A stretch of 46,715 nt of DNA from Prevotella sp. (lineage in GTDB: Bacteria; Bacteroidota; Bacteroidia; Bacteroidales; Bacteroidaceae), in contig JAGCDO010000025.1 in the NCBI GenBank assembly GCA_017651265.1, positions 1 to 46,715 of the forward strand. The letters run 5' to 3'. The position numbers and the translations under genes are program-made. Under the pieces are notes generated by a model. The model did no database searches, had not been told where the DNA came from, and worked only from the letters and a program-made list of their open reading frames with translations. Shown here one piece after another: positions 16,111 to 24,819 of this stretch. Position 1 is the stretch's first letter. Each line of letters opens with the position of its first letter.

Positions 16111-19100
16111 ATGAGACGGAATATATTTATAGTTATGTTGTTTCTTGCCGTTGGTGTGTTTGCACAGACGGGAAGACTCTTTACTACGAGCGATAAACTA
16201 TCGAGCAGCGTTATCAACCAGGTGTTCCAAGACCAAAAGGGACGCATCTGGATTACGACACTGAACGGACTGAACGTTTATGATGGTTACACCTTCCGCA
16301 CCTTTAAGAAATCAAGGGGACTGGCCAACAACAGCGTGAACTGCATCATGCAGACGCGTAAGGGCGCTATATATATAGGTATGGCCAACGCACTGCAGCG
16401 CTACGAGAGCAGCGGGTTTACCGATATCCCCATGATTGACCGCTCAGGACAGAAGGTGGCGGCGTTTGTGACAGACATCATAGAACGTACCAACGGCGAG
16501 ATATTGATTACCACCTCGGGCTACGGCATCTACCGCATGGACGACGACATGAAGAAGGCACACCAGCTGGAAGGCGTGTTTGCCGACTTGAAACACTCGC
16601 ACCGCATTGCCGAAGACAACGGTAAGCGCCTTTGGGTGGTGACCGAAGATAACGGGGTGTTTATGTTCAACGAGGCCAGCCGACGACAGTTTATGCACAT
16701 GGGCGACCAGAAACGGCAGCTGACATCGGTGTGCGTGGATATGAACAACCGGGTATATGTGGGCAGCAGTAACAACGGTTTATACCGCTTTGAGCCGCAT
16801 AGCAGCGAGGGATTCTTCCAGATTCCCTCAACCGCAGGGCTCCATATTGCCACGATTACCCTGAAACGCGACGGCAGTCTGCTGTTAGGCTGCGACGGTC
16901 AGGGCGTGAAGCAATACAACGTGAAAGACGGGGCAGTGGGCACAATCTCGTATGTAAGCTCAGAGATCGACCTGAACAAGAGCAAGGCCGTGAGCGTGTT
17001 AGAGGACATGAGCGGTAACCTATGGATTGGTTTGCTGCAGAAGGGTGTGTATATGCAGCCCGTGCGTCCGAACAGCTTTGGCTACTTAGGTAGGAAGATC
17101 GGTGCGAAGAACACCATTGGCGACGCCTGCGTGATGTGCGTGATGAAGACCCGCGACGGAATCCTATGGGTGGCCGGCGACAACGACGGACTGTATGCCA
17201 TATCGCCCGATAACCAACAGGTGCGGCATTTCCGACTGGAGCAACCGGGTGAGCCCCCCGTAACGGTGTTGGGCATGGCCGAAGACAGTAAGGGGCGCCT
17301 CTGGGTGGGCACCTACCGCAACGGCGCAGGATGGGTTGACAAGCAGAGCGGTACCTACCACCGACTGCCATCGACGCAGAACGAGATGGAGAGTGTGTTC
17401 GACGTGGTGATAGGAAGGGATGACGTGTTGTGGATTGGCAGCATGGGCAGCGGACTGAAGCGCGTGGATTTGAAGAACAACGAGGAAAGGACATACCGGT
17501 CGCAGCTGAGCACCAACAGCGACAGTCTAAGCAACTGTCTGATGAACGACTATATCGCCCAGCTACAGCTGTCGCCCGACGGCAAGCGCCTGTATGTGGG
17601 CACCTGTATCGGACTGGCCTGTCTTGACCTGCCCTCGAACAACTGGACCAATGTGTTCAACACCAACGGTATTATACGCGACATACAAATCAACACTATC
17701 CAGGAGGATGCGAAAGGAAGGATATGGGCAGGAACGAGCGAAGGACTATACTGCTACGACCTGAAGTCGCGGAAGATAGAGGTGTATAACAAGCGGTCGG
17801 GATTGGCCGATGAGTATATCGCAGGTATCGAGATATCGCCCAAGGGTAAGATATGGGTGAGCACCGGACACGGACTGAGTCAGATGGACCCCGAGACGGG
17901 CAAGACCATCAACTACTTCGCCGACGACGGTCTGCAGGACAATGAGTTCTCGGAGGGTGTATCGTTTGCCGACAACAACGGGAACCTGATCTTCGGCGGT
18001 ATGCAGGGTATTACCTGGTTCAAGCCAGCCGACCTCCACCCCATCAAGCGGAATTTCTCGGTACACATCACCGGCATGCGCATCAACGGCATCGATGTGC
18101 GCGCAGGACAGAAGTCGGGCAGCTACGTCATCACCGACAGTACGGTGATCAATTCGAACCGCTTCGAGCTGGACCATCAGGACAACTCGTTCTCGCTGAA
18201 CCTCTCAACCCTGACGTTCGACTATCCCGACCATATCACCTACGAATACAGCATCAACGGCGAGCCGTGGATTACCATGCCCCCGGGCACCCACGAACTC
18301 ACATTCAGTCATATGCCTTCGGGCACTTACCGTTTCCGCGTGAAGGCCATCATCAGCGACACCGAATCTGAGATCAAGGAGTTCACGGTGAAGATACACC
18401 CCGTGTGGTATCTCTCCACCTGGGCCCGTCTGCTCTACTTCCTGCTGTTGGCTTTGGGAGCATATCTGTATCTTACCTACCGCCGCCGCCAGGAACAGGC
18501 TCACCTGCGCCTGCAGGAGCATATCCATGCCGAGGAGATGAGCGAGGCCAAGCTGCGGTTCTTCATGAATATCAGTCATGAGATACGTACCCCGATGACC
18601 TTGATCCTCACGCCGATTATGTCGCTGATCAAGGAGGACACTGATCCACACCGCCACGGGGTGTATAAGACCGTTCAGCGCAATGCGGAGCGTATTCTGC
18701 ACCTGATTAACCAGATGATGGACCTGCGGAAGATTGAGAAGGGACAGATGATGATGCGCATGAGCGAGACCGATTTCGTGTCGTTCGTGCAGGATCTGTA
18801 CTCGCTCTTCGAGGTGCAGGCCCGCAGTAAGAATATCCAACTGAGCTATGTGCACGACACCGACCGTCTGCCGGTATGGATCGACCGGAAGAACTTCGAC
18901 AAGGTGGTGGTGAACCTGCTGTCGAACGCCTTTAAGTTCACGCCCCCGGGAGGAAAGGTGGAGATCAGGGTAGAGCACAACGAGAAAGAGGCGAAACTGT
19001 TTATCAAGGACACGGGCGAGGGTATTCCAGCTGATAAGATGGAGAAGATCTTCGAACGCTTCTACCAGACCACTTCGACGGTGAACGACATGAATATCGG

Positions 19101-20121
19101 TACGGGTATCGGACTCGACCTGACGCGGTCGTTGGTGGAGCTGCACCACGGTAATATCAGCGTGAAGAACAACACCGACGGTAAGGGCTGCGAGTTCACC
19201 GTGACCATCCCCTTAGGGAACAGTCATCTGAAACCCGAGGAAATGATCATGGAGAGTCAGCAGGACGAGGAGACGCTGCACGAGCTGGAGAGCATCATGG
19301 AGCCGCAGGACACCGAACTGGAGGCGATGCTACAGAACCGTAAGGATCTGTTCGTGGTGGTAGTGGAGGATGACAACGAGATTGCCGAATACCTGCGCAC
19401 CGAACTGGAGCGCGACTACACCGTGAGGACATTCACCAACGGTAAGGAGGCCTTGCCTGTGATTCTAACTCAAGTGCCTGATGTGGTGATTAGCGACGTG
19501 ATGATGCCCGAGATGGACGGTAATACGCTCTGTTCGCGCATCAAAGCGAACGTGAACACCAACCATGTACCCGTAGTGCTACTCACCGCCAAGAACCGCG
19601 ACGAGGACCGTCTGCAGGGCTTGGAAACAGGTGCCGACGCCTACTTGGTGAAGCCGTTCAACATGGAGATTCTCAGACGTACCATCATTAACCTGACTGA
19701 AGCGCGCAAGGTGATGCGGTTCAAGTACACCGGGAACGAGAGTCAGGAGAATATGGTGGAAGACGTGAAGATGAAGTCGCCCGATGAGAAGCTACTGGAG
19801 CGCGTAATGAACGTGATTAACAAGAATATCAACAACTCCGACCTGAGTGTGGACATGATTGCCGACGAGGTGGGTATCAGTCGTGTACACCTGCACCGGA
19901 AGATGAAGGAGCTGACGAACCAGACACCGCACGACTTTATCCGTAACCTGCGACTGAAGCAGGCGGCTAACCTGCTGGCTAACCAGCACCAGAACGTCAC
20001 CGAGGTGATGTACGCCTGCGGATTCAGTAATGCGGCCTCGTTCTCCACCATCTTCAAGAAGTTCTACGGTATGTCGCCGAGGGATTATATGAAGGAGCAT
20101 TCGGAGATGAAGGAGGATTAA
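16111..20121 (+). CDS. Hybrid two-component system sensor/regulator (HTCS)
   Basis: This 1336-aa protein has a signal peptide (to about residue 19, VFAQ) and a periplasmic Reg_prop/beta-propeller sensor (about 25-650) with repeated 'GxLWVG/GRIWAGT' blades. A Y_Y_Y domain (about 690-760, ending SGTYRFRVKA) and a transmembrane helix (about 768-790) follow. The HisKA domain has phospho-acceptor His823 in FFMNISHEIRTPM. The HATPase domain shows the N-box NLLSNAFKF near 935-943 and GTGIGLDLTRSLVELHHG. The receiver domain has VVVEDDNEIAEYL and Asp1129 in ISDVMMPEMDG. An AraC-type DNA-binding domain closes it (about 1235-1330). All key residues are present. HTCS proteins sense glycan fragments and activate polysaccharide-use genes; no SusC/SusD pair is adjacent, so the targets are unknown. 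The downstream PIG-L gene starts 3 nt later. Confidence 0.95.
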   Translation: MRRNIFIVMLFLAVGVFAQTGRLFTTSDKLSSSVINQVFQDQKGRIWITTLNGLNVYDGYTFRTFKKSRGLANNSVNCIMQTRKGAIYIGMANALQRYESSGFTDIPMIDRSGQKVAAFVTDIIERTNGEILITTSGYGIYRMDDDMKKAHQLEGVFADLKHSHRIAEDNGKRLWVVTEDNGVFMFNEASRRQFMHMGDQKRQLTSVCVDMNNRVYVGSSNNGLYRFEPHSSEGFFQIPSTAGLHIATITLKRDGSLLLGCDGQGVKQYNVKDGAVGTISYVSSEIDLNKSKAVSVLEDMSGNLWIGLLQKGVYMQPVRPNSFGYLGRKIGAKNTIGDACVMCVMKTRDGILWVAGDNDGLYAISPDNQQVRHFRLEQPGEPPVTVLGMAEDSKGRLWVGTYRNGAGWVDKQSGTYHRLPSTQNEMESVFDVVIGRDDVLWIGSMGSGLKRVDLKNNEERTYRSQLSTNSDSLSNCLMNDYIAQLQLSPDGKRLYVGTCIGLACLDLPSNNWTNVFNTNGIIRDIQINTIQEDAKGRIWAGTSEGLYCYDLKSRKIEVYNKRSGLADEYIAGIEISPKGKIWVSTGHGLSQMDPETGKTINYFADDGLQDNEFSEGVSFADNNGNLIFGGMQGITWFKPADLHPIKRNFSVHITGMRINGIDVRAGQKSGSYVITDSTVINSNRFELDHQDNSFSLNLSTLTFDYPDHITYEYSINGEPWITMPPGTHELTFSHMPSGTYRFRVKAIISDTESEIKEFTVKIHPVWYLSTWARLLYFLLLALGAYLYLTYRRRQEQAHLRLQEHIHAEEMSEAKLRFFMNISHEIRTPMTLILTPIMSLIKEDTDPHRHGVYKTVQRNAERILHLINQMMDLRKIEKGQMMMRMSETDFVSFVQDLYSLFEVQARSKNIQLSYVHDTDRLPVWIDRKNFDKVVVNLLSNAFKFTPPGGKVEIRVEHNEKEAKLFIKDTGEGIPADKMEKIFERFYQTTSTVNDMNIGTGIGLDLTRSLVELHHGNISVKNNTDGKGCEFTVTIPLGNSHLKPEEMIMESQQDEETLHELESIMEPQDTELEAMLQNRKDLFVVVVEDDNEIAEYLRTELERDYTVRTFTNGKEALPVILTQVPDVVISDVMMPEMDGNTLCSRIKANVNTNHVPVVLLTAKNRDEDRLQGLETGADAYLVKPFNMEILRRTIINLTEARKVMRFKYTGNESQENMVEDVKMKSPDEKLLERVMNVINKNINNSDLSVDMIADEVGISRVHLHRKMKELTNQTPHDFIRNLRLKQAANLLANQHQNVTEVMYACGFSNAASFSTIFKKFYGMSPRDYMKEHSEMKED

Positions 20122-20123
20122 AA

Positions 20124-21266
20124 ATGAACCTAAACCTAACTGCAAACATCAAGATGCCCGAACACACGCTGCGACGACAGGTGATCGCACTGTGTGAGAA
20201 GGTGGGAAAGCCGCTATTGAAGCTCTCCACCAAGGACTATGTGGATAATGGAATGATGCACCTCGTGGAACAGTTCGAGGGGAAGGCAGGATTGGTGAAC
20301 ATCGAGGTGTTCAACGAACTGCAGCACACCATCACGGGATGGCCGGGCGGAAAGCCTGAGGCCGACGACTCCACACGTCCTGAACGGGCATTCCCCTACC
20401 CCAAGCGGGTTCTGGTGTTCTCGCCACATCCCGACGATGATGTAATCTCCATGGGAGGAACCATACGCCGACTGATGCAGCAGGGGCACAACGTGCATGT
20501 GGCCTACGAGACATCGGGGAACATCGCCGTGGGTGATGAGGAGGTGCGGCGTTTCATGCACTTCACCAACGGTTTCAACACCATCTTCGCCAATGGCTCT
20601 GACGAGGTGATCAAACACTACTATAAGTGGGTGAAGGAGTTCCTGAACAATAAGCAGGAAGGTGATGTGGATGCGGAACAGATTCTCCGACTGAAGGGTT
20701 TGATACGCAGGGGCGAGGCACGACTGGCTTGCGAATACAACGGTATTGACAGTAAGCATATCCATTTCCTCGACCTGCCCTTCTATGAGAGCGGACGGAT
20801 TGAGAAGCTACCGATGACGGAAGCGGATGTGAAGCCTATCATCGCACTGATACAGGAAATTAAACCGCACCAGATCTATGTGGCGGCCGACCTGGCTGAT
20901 CCTCATGGTACGCACCGTAAGTGCACCGATGCCGTACTGGCGGCTATCGATGAGGAACGGAAGGCGGGAGCTACCTGGCTAAACGACTGCCGTGTATGGA
21001 TGTACCGCGGGGCGTGGGCGGAATGGGATGTGGCCGACATCGAAATGTGCGTGCCGATGAGTCCTGAGGAGCTGCGTGAGAAACGCAACGCCATCCTGCG
21101 CCACCAGAGTCAGATGGAGAGTGCCCCGTTCTTGGGTAACGACGAACGACTGTTCTGGCAACGGGCGGAGGACCGTAACCGTGACACGGCAAAGAAATAC
21201 GATGCGCTGGGATTGGCCTGCTATGAGGCCATGGAGGCGTTTGTGGAGTACCGATTCTGGGAGTGA
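20124..21266 (+). CDS. PIG-L/LmbE-family deacetylase (standalone C-terminal half of a NagB-type fusion)
   Basis: This 380-aa protein has the PIG-L metal site: SPHPDDDVISMGG (His102, Asp104, Asp105) and ADPHGTH (His of the HxxTH motif). The fold acts as a zinc-dependent N-deacetylase on amino sugars. The sequence FNELQHTITGWPGGKP..DDSTRPERA..PYPKRV matches, from memory, the C-terminal half of the long (about 660 aa) NagB-like proteins of Bacteroidales. Here the isomerase/deaminase half is absent, and the protein starts in the linker (about residue 15). The start is supported by GGAGGATTAAAA upstream of the ATG. It is 3 nt behind the HTCS gene and probably co-transcribed. It has no signal peptide, so is cytoplasmic. 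The substrate is not deducible. Confidence 0.85.
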   Translation: MNLNLTANIKMPEHTLRRQVIALCEKVGKPLLKLSTKDYVDNGMMHLVEQFEGKAGLVNIEVFNELQHTITGWPGGKPEADDSTRPERAFPYPKRVLVFSPHPDDDVISMGGTIRRLMQQGHNVHVAYETSGNIAVGDEEVRRFMHFTNGFNTIFANGSDEVIKHYYKWVKEFLNNKQEGDVDAEQILRLKGLIRRGEARLACEYNGIDSKHIHFLDLPFYESGRIEKLPMTEADVKPIIALIQEIKPHQIYVAADLADPHGTHRKCTDAVLAAIDEERKAGATWLNDCRVWMYRGAWAEWDVADIEMCVPMSPEELREKRNAILRHQSQMESAPFLGNDERLFWQRAEDRNRDTAKKYDALGLACYEAMEAFVEYRFWE

Positions 21267-21290
21267 AACACCCCCACCCCCCAAAGAGGT

Positions 21291-21407
21291 CCCGCAGAAA
21301 TGGCAGAAATCACCGAAAGGGCTGCGCCCGCCATGCGGCATGATTATCAATAGACATTAGAATCAAGTAGTAATTAAAATTTCTGCCATTTCTGCTATTT
21401 CTGCGGG
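21291..21407. repeat. Inverted repeat of TTCTGC/GCAGAA motifs
   Basis: GCAGAAATGGCAGAAAT (21294-21310) is exactly complementary to ATTTCTGCCATTTCTGC (21379-21395), and CCCGCAGAAA (21291-21300) can also pair with TTTCTGCGGG (21398-21407). The 68-nt loop is noncoding. The same TTCTGC-AT units appear at 307-330, 7724-7747 and 8297-8327. It could fold as a long hairpin between the PIG-L gene and the esterase gene. Confidence 0.7.
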
Positions 21408-21464
21408 AAATAAAAAAAAACAAGTTTTCTGTGAGAAATGAAATCTGTGTGAAATAGAAAGAAT

Positions 21465-22565
21465 ATGAAAAGAATAGTAATCATCTTTTGTTTCATGGCA
21501 ATAACTGCCATAGCAGCAATAGCCTCAACAACGATTCCACTGAAGGGAACAGTGATTAAAGCATCCGACCCACGGATTGTCTATACCGGTCGCATCAGCT
21601 TTGCAAACCCTGATGCGCCCACGTTCTCGTACCCGGGAACGCAGATCATGGCGTGCTTCGAAGGCACATCGCTCAAGGTGATGGCCAAGCCCATGAGCGG
21701 GTATTTCATGGCGCAGATTGATCAGGCGGAGCCGTTCAAGGTGGGGTTCATGGCACCCAAAGACTCGGTAGTGACCGTAGCTACGGCGCTTGCTGACGGC
21801 AGACATCTGGTGAAGCTGATGTACGTCGTGGAGGGACTCGACCTGAAACCTGTGTTCAAGGGATTCATCCTCGACGAGGGACGACAATTAGCACCACCGC
21901 CTGCCCTACCCCAACGAAAGATCGAGTTCATCGGGAACTCCATTACCTGCGGCTATGGTAACGAGAGCATCGAACGCAGCGACCCGTTTGAATATGAGAC
22001 AGAGAACCACTACTACGCCTATGCGGCCATCACTGCACGGAACCTGCATGCGCAGCACTGGGTGGTGGCCCGCAGCGGTATCGGCATATACAGAAACTAT
22101 AACGGTCCGAGGACCGGTAACCCCGATAACATGCCGGCACTGTATGAGTACACGCTGTTTAACGACAAGCGCGAGCAATGGGATTTCTCTCGCTATCAGC
22201 CCGATTTGGTGTGCATCAACTTAGGCACCAATGACCTCTCCACGCCGAACTTCGACATCAAACTGTTTACCGAGGCGTACAGGAAGTTCCTGAAGACCGT
22301 ACGCGGGCATTACCCCAACGCGAAGATCGTACTGCTGACGGGCTCTATGCTTAACGGTAAGGAGATGGAGCTGCAGCAGAAAACGCTCAACGAGCTGAGG
22401 GACGAGGCGCGGAAGAACGGTGACCACGAGGTGTACCGCTTCGATTTCACCCCGCAGACGGGTGAGCTATACTACGGCGCCAGCTGGCATCCCAGCATCT
22501 GGCAGCACGAAAAAATGGCGGGGGAACTCACTGCGTTCCTCAGGATGCTGATGAAGTGGTGGTAG
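21465..22565 (+). CDS. CE2-type SGNH acetyl esterase, exported
   Basis: This 366-aa protein has a signal peptide (MKRIVIIFCFMAITAIAAIAS). An N-terminal jelly-roll-like domain (about 25-145, with MACFEGTSLKVM) is followed by an SGNH hydrolase domain with Ser159 in FIGNSITCGYGNE, NLGTNDLS, and His342 in YYGASWHPS. This two-domain order and the GNSITCGYG/NLGTND/WHPS set define carbohydrate esterase family 2, whose members remove acetyl groups from xylan, mannan or other glycans, often at O-6. Export suggests action on plant or other glycans in the periplasm or outside. A sugar symporter and an HTCS are nearby, which suggests glycan use. No promoter with good -33 and -7 boxes was found. Confidence 0.9.
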   Translation: MKRIVIIFCFMAITAIAAIASTTIPLKGTVIKASDPRIVYTGRISFANPDAPTFSYPGTQIMACFEGTSLKVMAKPMSGYFMAQIDQAEPFKVGFMAPKDSVVTVATALADGRHLVKLMYVVEGLDLKPVFKGFILDEGRQLAPPPALPQRKIEFIGNSITCGYGNESIERSDPFEYETENHYYAYAAITARNLHAQHWVVARSGIGIYRNYNGPRTGNPDNMPALYEYTLFNDKREQWDFSRYQPDLVCINLGTNDLSTPNFDIKLFTEAYRKFLKTVRGHYPNAKIVLLTGSMLNGKEMELQQKTLNELRDEARKNGDHEVYRFDFTPQTGELYYGASWHPSIWQHEKMAGELTAFLRMLMKWW

Positions 22566-23025
22566 TTCTCCCCCCTAGCCACCTCCGTTTCGAGGAAGGA
22601 CGAAGGAGGAAGGAGTAAGGAGAAATGATTTGTGGAGTGAGGAGTGTGGAGTGCGGAATGAGAATACCACAAAATCTCGGTGGCACGGGGGTGCGGTGGC
22701 GCGGTGGCGCGAGATGACCACAAAGGTTTCGTAATTTCGGGATCATGTAATTACGACATACCAGCATCACGACATCACGCGCCAACGACCTGGCGTAAGC
22801 CGAAAAAAAATCACGCCAGGGCTTTGATGCCCTGAGCGTACCTTAGTGAACGAGCGACGAGTAGAAGCGGTTAAGCCTTCCCATATAGGGGAAGGTTTGG
22901 TTAGGGTGGATGTCTCTTTTGCCTCTTTTCTCTGCGCCAGAGAAAAAGAGGAGAAGAGAGGTTTCTTTTCTTTGCGCCAAAGAAAAAGAGGGAGAAAAAT
23001 AGATTCCTTTACAAAGAAAAATTGA
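22566..23025. repeat. Noncoding stretch with GTGGAGTG repeats and twin hairpins
   Basis: I see no gene. 22632-22667 contains GTGGAGTGAGGAGTGTGGAG and a close copy lies at 24727-24761. Around 22679-22713 there is a run of GGTGGC/GCGGTGGCG units. Two related hairpins stand in tandem: 22922-22951 (CCTCTTTTCTCTG, CGC, CAGAGAAAAAGAGG) and 22962-22990 (TTTCTTTTCTTTG, CGC, CAAAGAAAAAG). Confidence 0.7.
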
Positions 23026-23062
23026 TAATATAAAAGAGGGTTCTTGTTGTTAAGAACCCTCT
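23026..23062 (-). terminator. Terminator of the sugar symporter gene
   Basis: AGAGGGTTCTT and AAGAACCCTCT (plus 23035-23062) form an 11-bp stem with a 6-nt loop. On the minus strand it follows the stop codon by 6 nt and is trailed by TTTTATATT. Confidence 0.85.
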
Positions 23063-23068
23063 CTATTT

Positions 23069-24538
23069 TTATTTGCGATTTTTCCACAACTTCGTCATGT
23101 CCTCCAAGGTCTTACCCTTTGTCTCCGGTACCAACTTCCAAACGAAGATGGCGGCGATGACGCAGATGAGACCATAGAGACCGTAAGTGAACCAGTGACC
23201 GAAGTCGTCACCCTCGGAGAGATGCATGTTGAACATCGGTACGAAGGTAGAGCTGACGATGAAGTTGAAGATCCACTGGAAGGCCACGGCGATGGCTACG
23301 GCTGCACCACGGATGGTGTTGGGGAAGATCTCGGCGATGAGCACCCAAGTGATGGGGCCCCAAGAGAACATGAACGATGCGGAGTAGAGCAGCAGTGATG
23401 CGGCTGTGAAGAACTCCATACCGGCATGTCCGAAGGTGAGAGCAACACCAAAGGCACCCAGAGCCATACCTAATGAGCCCCAGATGAGCAACGGCTTACG
23501 ACCCCATTTCTCTACGGTGAAGATGGCCACGAGGGTGAACAGGATATTGATAATACCCATGAATACGGTGATCATCATCGGGTTGTCCATACCCATGTCA
23601 CCGAAAATACGCGGAGCGTAGTAGAGCACGGCATTGATACCCACAGCCTGCTGGAACACGCTGAGCATGATACCGATGAAGATACACATGGCACCGTAGG
23701 TCATGATCTTCTCGGTTCTTACAGTCATGGTATCCTTGATATCCTGCAGGATCTGAGCAGCCTTTTCGCTGCCGTTGATCTTCGACAGGATACCCAGCGC
23801 CTTGTTGTCCTGGTTGATGCTCACCAGGTAACGCGGAGTCTCAGGAACGAAGCAGATGAGCAGGGCAAAGAGTCCTGCGGGTACAGCCTCGGAACCGAAC
23901 ATATAGCGCCATCCTGTAGTAACGGTCCACTGTGCGGCGGGGTTGATGGCGGCAAGACCCTTGCCCATCTCCTCCACCAGCGGCTGGATATGGTCGCCCA
24001 GGATGAAGAAATTCACGAAATACACCACCAGCTGACCGAAGATAATGGCGAACTGGTTCCAGCTAACGAGCATACCGCGGATATTCGACGGAGCCACCTC
24101 ACCGATGTACATCGGACAGATAGCCGAAGCCAGTCCTACACCGATACCACCGATAACGCGGTAGATGTTGAACATGATGAGCAGCGAGAAGGTAGGTGTG
24201 CCATGCTCGAAGAACAGGAACTCGGGATCCATGGAGCCCAGAGCGGAGATGAAGAAGAGGATACCCGCGATGATGAGCGACTTCTTACGACCGAGGTTGG
24301 TGGCTAAGAAGCCTGAGAGGGCAGAGCCGATGATACAGCCGATGAGGGCCGAAGCAGAGGTGAAGCCGTGCCACCCGTCGGTGTAGGAGAAATCCTTGGC
24401 TTCCATGAAAAACGCCTGGAGACCTTTTTCGGCTCCAGAGATCACTGCGGTGTCATAACCGAAGAGCAGACCGCCGAGTACGGCGACCATCACGATTGAA
24501 ATAAGGTAGGCCTTGCTACCAGCTTGATTTTGTTGCAT
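23069..24538 (-). CDS. xylE: XylE-like MFS sugar/H+ symporter
   Basis: This 489-aa protein has about 12 membrane segments. It shows the sugar-porter signatures: GGLLFGYDTAVISGA (TM1), NLGRKKSLI after TM2, YRVIGGIGVGLASAICPMYI (TM4), PETPRYLV at the centre, QQAVGINAVLYYAPRIF (TM7), VEKWGRKPLLI, and PETKGKTLEDM at the end. The inner-membrane sugar porter family imports monosaccharides such as xylose, glucose or arabinose with protons. The sequence resembles E. coli XylE and Bacteroidota 'D-xylose transporter' proteins, but the exact sugar is not proven. It is transcribed alone on the minus strand, convergent with the CE2 gene. A partial -7-like TATTTTG lies upstream on the minus strand. Confidence 0.88.
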   Translation of the reverse strand: MQQNQAGSKAYLISIVMVAVLGGLLFGYDTAVISGAEKGLQAFFMEAKDFSYTDGWHGFTSASALIGCIIGSALSGFLATNLGRKKSLIIAGILFFISALGSMDPEFLFFEHGTPTFSLLIMFNIYRVIGGIGVGLASAICPMYIGEVAPSNIRGMLVSWNQFAIIFGQLVVYFVNFFILGDHIQPLVEEMGKGLAAINPAAQWTVTTGWRYMFGSEAVPAGLFALLICFVPETPRYLVSINQDNKALGILSKINGSEKAAQILQDIKDTMTVRTEKIMTYGAMCIFIGIMLSVFQQAVGINAVLYYAPRIFGDMGMDNPMMITVFMGIINILFTLVAIFTVEKWGRKPLLIWGSLGMALGAFGVALTFGHAGMEFFTAASLLLYSASFMFSWGPITWVLIAEIFPNTIRGAAVAIAVAFQWIFNFIVSSTFVPMFNMHLSEGDDFGHWFTYGLYGLICVIAAIFVWKLVPETKGKTLEDMTKLWKNRK

Positions 24539-24625
24539 ATTAGTAAGATTATATTACTTTCTCTAATTAAATTACGTTTAATAAACTCTTTTCCCCGCAA
24601 AATATTGTAAAACGAAGAAAAATTT

Positions 24626-24661
24626 GTACCTCTGGCTACGCCGAAGGTACTTCCGCTCGAC
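24626..24661. repeat. Palindromic GTACCT-TGGCTACGCCG-AGGTAC element, single copy
   Basis: GTACCTCTGGCTACGCCGAAGGTAC (written here in two parts: GTACCTCTGG, then CTACGCCGAAGGTAC) spans 24626-24650. It is followed by TTCCGCTCG and, about 60 nt later, by the metF -7 box in the context CGCTTATTCG-TACCTTTG. Two close relatives stand in tandem at 36117-36266, also just before a promoter. Confidence 0.75.
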
Positions 24662-24687
24662 AAAACAAAAGAAAAACATGTTTTTAT

Positions 24688-24718
24688 TTTGCTTTGTGCT
24701 CGCTTATTCGTACCTTTG
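24688..24718 (+). promoter_or_regulatory. Promoter of the metF-holB-ricT-gldH operon
   Basis: TTTG (24688-24691), 19 nt, TACCTTTG (24711-24718). The leader to ATG 24820 is about 95 nt and includes the GTGGAGTG repeat and a CTCACCTCT run. Confidence 0.7.
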
Positions 24719-24819
24719 CCAAAGAAATGTGGAATGAGGAGTGTGGAGTGTGGAGTGAGAATAGTACTAATCTCTTGCCTCTCACCTCTTGCTTCTCACC
24801 TCTCACCTCTTTAATAACA

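Noticed and set aside
18205-19149. 314-codon minus-strand frame inside the HTCS gene (also 16856-17494 and 17746-18177)
   Set aside because: Shadow frames opposite conserved kinase and sensor domains.
24694-24819. N-terminal extension of MetF
   Set aside because: It overlaps the promoter boxes and a low-complexity leader; ATG 24820 gives the family's usual start.
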